Of a stretch of DNA of 64,000 nucleotides, positions 59,042 to 64,000 are shown piece by piece (the stretch's first letter is position 1; every line of letters begins with the position of its first letter). Origin of the DNA: Roseomonas sp. KE0001. Its GTDB lineage: Bacteria > Pseudomonadota > Alphaproteobacteria > Acetobacterales > Acetobacteraceae. Under the pieces are notes generated by a model. It saw only the letters and a program-made list of their open reading frames with translations. It had not been told where the DNA came from and did no database searches. A program made the position numbers and the translations under genes. The stretch is taken from assembly GCF_016107285.1 (NCBI RefSeq), contig NZ_RCVQ01000002.1:186001-250000 (forward strand). Direction: 5' to 3'.

Positions 59042-59836
59042 CTACCGGATCAGCCCGGAGAGCGGGCTGGAGGCATCGGCCGCGTAGTTGCGCGGCATGC
59101 GGCCCGCCAGATGGGCGTCGCGCCCGGCCTCGACGGCCGCCTTCATGGCGCGGGCCATGCGCACCGGATCCTTCGCATGGGCGATGGCCGAGTTCAGCAG
59201 CACCGCGTCGCAGCCCAGCTCCATCGCCGCCGCCGCCTCGCTCGCGGTGCCGATGCCGGCATCGACCAGCACCGGCACCCGGGCCTGCTGGATGATGGAA
59301 TGCAGCATGAAGGGGTTGGTCAGGCCGAGGCCCGAGCCGATCGGCGCGCCGAGCGGCATGACGGCGACGCAGCCCATCTCCTCCAGCCGCTTCGCCGCCA
59401 GCGGGTCGTCGGCGCAGTAGACCATGACCTCGAAGCCGTCCTTGATCAGCGCCTCGGCGGCCTCGAAGGTGGCCGGCATGTCGGGGTAGAGGAAGGGCGG
59501 CGGGCCCAGCACCTCGAGCTTCACCAGGTTCCAGCCTCCCGCCTCGCGCGCCAGGCGCAGCGTGCGGACCGCGTCCTGCGCGGTGTGGCAGCCGGCGGTG
59601 TTGGGCAGGTAGGTGTAGCGCTCGGGGCTGACGAAATCCTGCAGCATCGGCGCGTTGCGGTCCGACAGGTTCACCCGCCGCACCGCGACCGTGACCATCT
59701 CGGCGCCGCTGGCCTCGATGGCGGCGGCGGTCTCCTCCAGCGACTTGTAGCGCCCGGTGCCGACCACCAGGCGCGAGCGGAAGCGGCGGCCCGCGACCTC
59801 CCAGGCCTCGTCGTCGCGACTCGTATGACCGTCCAT
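59042..59836 (-). CDS. thiG: Thiazole synthase ThiG
   Basis: Forms the thiazole phosphate of thiamine from DXP, ThiS-thiocarboxylate and dehydroglycine. The 264-residue TIM-barrel has the family start [18 protein letters not shown], the Schiff-base lysine in NLVKLEVLG and the phosphate site [19 protein letters not shown] prefer ATG 59836, four bases after thiS, over a TTG at 59854 that overlaps it. Confidence 0.97.
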   Translation of the reverse strand: MDGHTSRDDEAWEVAGRRFRSRLVVGTGRYKSLEETAAAIEASGAEMVTVAVRRVNLSDRNAPMLQDFVSPERYTYLPNTAGCHTAQDAVRTLRLAREAGGWNLVKLEVLGPPPFLYPDMPATFEAAEALIKDGFEVMVYCADDPLAAKRLEEMGCVAVMPLGAPIGSGLGLTNPFMLHSIIQQARVPVLVDAGIGTASEAAAAMELGCDAVLLNSAIAHAKDPVRMARAMKAAVEAGRDAHLAGRMPRNYAADASSPLSGLIR

Positions 59837-59840
59837 GGCT

Positions 59841-60053
59841 TCAGCCCCCGCCAATGAAATGCACGATTTCGAGCGTATCCCCGGCCGTCAGCGCGGTGGC
59901 GGCATAGGCCGAGCGCGGCACGATCTCCAGATTGCGCTCCACAGCCACTTTCCGGGTGTCGAGGCTGAGCGTCGCCAGCAGATCCGCGACGGTGGCCTGC
60001 TGCTGGATGAGCCGGGGCTCTCCGTTGATGGTGATCTGGATGCTGTCCGCCAT
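59841..60053 (-). CDS. thiS: Sulphur carrier protein ThiS
   Basis: A 70-residue ubiquitin-fold sulphur carrier. It starts [14 protein letters not shown] and ends in ...VHFIGGG; the C-terminal Gly-Gly end is adenylylated and thiocarboxylated before sulphur transfer to ThiG. It directly precedes thiG on the same strand. Confidence 0.95.
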   Translation of the reverse strand: MADSIQITINGEPRLIQQQATVADLLATLSLDTRKVAVERNLEIVPRSAYAATALTAGDTLEIVHFIGGG

Positions 60054-60141
60054 GGCCTGGAATGTGGCGCGGGGCGCGTCCCGCTGAAAGGGGGGGTGGA
60101 CATCCGGCCTGCCCTGCGCGCGGCGGGCCGGGGGCGGGGGG

Positions 60142-60909
60142 TCAGCCGGCCGGCTGCGGCGCGGCGTCGGAGGCGGCCTCGCCACCCGCCGGGGCCGCCG
60201 GCATGGGAGCCGGGGCGGCGGGAGCGGGGGAGACGGCGGGGGGGAGGATGGCTCCCGCGGGAAGACCCGTGGCGGATGCGCCCGGTGCCGCCGGCGCGGC
60301 CGCGGGCGCCTCGGCGGGCGGGGGCGGTCCGACGGCCGGGGGCGGGTTGAGCGGCGTGGCCTGCACCCGGGCCGGGTCCACGATCTCGTGCGGCTTCGGC
60401 GCCGGGGCGGGGGGCGTCTCGTTGGGCACGGTGTAGTCGGCGACGATGCGCGCCTGCTGCCCGGCGATGACCAGCACGCGCTGCCCGATGGCGAGGGGCG
60501 TCTCGTCCCGCTGCACCACCGAGACCATCTCGCCATTGGGCTTGCGGACGATGTACTCGTAGCCCGGCGAGGAGCCGACCGCCTTCTCCACGCCGGTGCC
60601 GATCAGCCCGCCGATCAGCCCGCCGCCGATGCCGGCGAAGGCCGAGGTGATGTCGCCACCGCCCGCCCGCGTGCCGGCCACGCCGCCCGCCGCGGCGCCC
60701 GTCACCGCGCCGGTGGTCCCATCGGCCGAGATCTCGACCGGCCGCCGCCCGGCCACCACTCCGGCCTCGACCTTGTTGGCCTGCTGCACCGCGCGGCTGG
60801 CATAGGTGTCGGGCGAGTAGCTGGGGCTGCAGGCGGCCAGCGCCAGGGCCAGCAGCCCGACTCCGGCGGCGCGGTTCACGCCGGCCCGGATCGCGGCGGG
60901 ACGGATCAT
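60142..60909 (-). CDS. Glycine-zipper outer-membrane lipoprotein (SlyB-like) with Pro/Ala-rich tail
   Basis: A 255-residue protein with lipobox ALALAAC (acylated Cys near residue 27), a glycine-zipper segment ([39 protein letters not shown]) and then a SlyB-like C-domain ([20 protein letters not shown]...GQRVLVIAG). The last ~85 residues are Pro/Ala-rich and probably disordered. Likely sits in the outer membrane; role unknown. It is 88 bases upstream of thiS. Confidence 0.85.
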   Translation of the reverse strand: MIRPAAIRAGVNRAAGVGLLALALAACSPSYSPDTYASRAVQQANKVEAGVVAGRRPVEISADGTTGAVTGAAAGGVAGTRAGGGDITSAFAGIGGGLIGGLIGTGVEKAVGSSPGYEYIVRKPNGEMVSVVQRDETPLAIGQRVLVIAGQQARIVADYTVPNETPPAPAPKPHEIVDPARVQATPLNPPPAVGPPPPAEAPAAAPAAPGASATGLPAGAILPPAVSPAPAAPAPMPAAPAGGEAASDAAPQPAG

Positions 60910-61013
60910 CGCGGCGTCCTTCCTTCATCGGTCATCGCGGGCGCAACCTAGGCAGGCGACGCGGTGGTGTCATCCCGCGCCGGGGCTCGTGCCGGATGCG
61001 GAACATCTCCTGG

Positions 61014-61064
61014 CCTCCTCCCCGGGCCTCCTCCCCGGGCCTCCTCCCGGTCCTCCTCCCCGGG
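61014..61064. repeat. Short tandem repeat, unit CCTCCTCCCCGGG
   Basis: Four units of 12-13 bp (61014-61026, 61027-61039, 61040-61051, 61052-61064) and a partial fifth, in the gap between the divergent lipoprotein and BCCT genes. The third unit has lost one C. A run of seven T follows at about 61104-61110. Confidence 0.85.
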
Positions 61065-61183
61065 CCTCCGCGCCGGATCAGGGCGGCGAACCGGAGCGGG
61101 GCTTTTTTTGGGGGAACTCTTGACCCGCGCCGGCCTTGTTGCCTGCACTGGGAATATCCGCCGCGCGCAGACAGGAGGCCGCC

Positions 61184-63172
<1,989 letters not shown>

Positions 63173-63272
63173 CGGCCTCCCCCGGCCGCCGGCAGCGATC
63201 GATCCCGGCGCGAGGCGCGGCGGCAACCCCGGGCCGCCCCGCCGGTTCCGTCCGCAGTGAGGGAGAACAGCG

Positions 63273-63605
63273 ATGCGTCATCTGCCGGAGGAGATGCGGG
63301 CCTGCATCGAGGCCTGCCTGAAGTGCTATGCCACCTGCCTCTCCATGGCCTCGGGCCATTGCCTGGAGGTGGGCGGGAAGCATGCCGAGCCGGCGCATGT
63401 CCGGCTGATGCTGGCCTGCGCCGAACTCTGCCGCACCTCGGCCCACATGATGCTGCTCGGTACGCCGCAGCATCGGCGGACCTGCCGGGAATGCGCCGCG
63501 CTCTGCCGCGACTGCGCCGCCGATTGCGAGAGGCTGGGCGGGATGGAGGACTGCGTCGCCGCCTGCCGCGCCTGCGCGGAGCAATGCGAGGCGATGGCCG
63601 GCTGA
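63273..63605 (+). CDS. Four-helix-bundle cysteine-rich protein (DUF326, Cu-binding type)
   Basis: A 110-residue protein with at least 13 cysteines in helical C-x3-C/C-x6-C spacing (RACIEACLKCYATCLSM, LACAELCRTS, CRECAALCRDCAADCERL, CVAACRACAEQC). This is the DUF326/Csp layout, where inward-facing cysteines store Cu(I). No signal peptide is visible, so it is probably cytosolic. The start is ATG 63273. The metal role is inferred from the family. Confidence 0.9.
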   Translation: MRHLPEEMRACIEACLKCYATCLSMASGHCLEVGGKHAEPAHVRLMLACAELCRTSAHMMLLGTPQHRRTCRECAALCRDCAADCERLGGMEDCVAACRACAEQCEAMAG

Positions 63606-63741
63606 ACCGGGGAGCCCTGGCTTTCCAGACACTTGAAACCCTGGCGGTGGGGCGCGCCGCGGCCCGCGGGGGCGGCGGCGCTTGCGGTGTGGAAACCCCC
63701 CGTGCTACCGCGCCCGACCGGACCCGGACGGAACCCCGACA

Positions 63742-64000
63742 GTGAACCCGCCGCTGATCTTCATCCTGAATGGCCCCAACCTGAACCTGCTGGGCACGCG
63801 CCAGCCGGACATCTACGGGTCCGAGACGCTGGACGACGTCGAGGCGCTCTGCGCCGAGACCGCCGACTCCCTCGGCCTGGCGATCGATTTCCGTCAGAGC
63901 AATGTCGAGGGCGAGCTGATCTCCTGGGTGCAGGAGGCGCGCAGCCTGGCCGCCGGCATCATCATCAACCCGGCCGGCTATTCCCACACCTCGATCGCGC
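63742..64000 (+). CDS. aroQ: 3-dehydroquinate dehydratase type II, 3' end cut by window
   Basis: The start of AroQ (shikimate pathway). GTG 63742 gives [20 protein letters not shown], with the family motif [13 protein letters not shown] and the catalytic tyrosine region. The window ends at [11 protein letters not shown], which includes the active-site His. About 60 residues are missing. No other start gives this N-terminus. Confidence 0.97.
   Translation, partial: MNPPLIFILNGPNLNLLGTRQPDIYGSETLDDVEALCAETADSLGLAIDFRQSNVEGELISWVQEARSLAAGIIINPAGYSHTSIA

Noticed and set aside
60054-60141. TPP riboswitch before thiS
   Set aside because: No CTGAGA or other thi-box core visible on the minus strand in the gap.

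Overview
This window is a high-GC chromosomal segment from an alphaproteobacterium, most likely an Acetobacteraceae member of the Roseomonas type. Support for this comes from the strong C/G third-position bias, the run secY-adk-rpsM-rpsK-rpoA-rplQ with no rpmJ or rpsD, the two tuf genes, and the families of the accessory genes. The taxon is inferred from gene order and composition only; no search was run.

Layout. 1-7284 is ordinary accessory chromosome: a metal P-type ATPase cut by the left edge, a secreted trypsin-like protease, mobA behind a DUF3016 gene, a GABA-type aminotransferase, a small unknown gene and the SpoU methyltransferase RlmB. 7390-10657 holds tRNA-Tyr, tRNA-Gly, tuf1, an RDD membrane protein, tRNA-Trp, secE and nusG. 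The usual nusG-rplK junction is interrupted: a DUF2062 gene follows nusG, then comes an opposite-strand aromatic-acid-type efflux cassette (MarR regulator, FUSC pump, DUF1656 protein, HlyD adaptor; 11237-14881). 15041-26335 then carries rplK-rplA-rplJ-rplL-rpoB-rpoC. 26464-42922 is a fused str-S10-spc-alpha block of ribosomal proteins with tuf2, secY, adk and rpoA. fusA is missing from its usual place between rpsG and tuf. The block ends at a strong terminator (42949-42979).

43054-64000 is accessory again: a DUF5872 protein, a nitrilase-family amidase, NAD kinase, two divergent peptide-type binding proteins with a full Opp/Dpp ABC transporter, an ArsC-like reductase, a lipoprotein, an Lrp/AsnC regulator, ornithine decarboxylase with a structured leader, a TetR regulator divergent from an EmrAB-type efflux pair with two clear operators, thiS-thiG, a glycine-zipper lipoprotein, a BCCT betaine/choline-type transporter, a DUF326 cysteine-rich protein, and the start of aroQ at the right edge.

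The points most worth following up are: a bipartite two-hairpin dispersed repeat present twice (3155-3261 and 11132-11239), which supplies the TAG stop codon of the gene before it in both places; the efflux cassette lodged in the secE-nusG-rpl-rpo superoperon; the missing fusA; a probable speF-type leader RNA with a hairpin that masks the ribosome binding site of the ornithine decarboxylase gene; and the paired TetR operators at 56182-56261. I saw no CRISPR array, insertion sequence, prophage or clear defence system.
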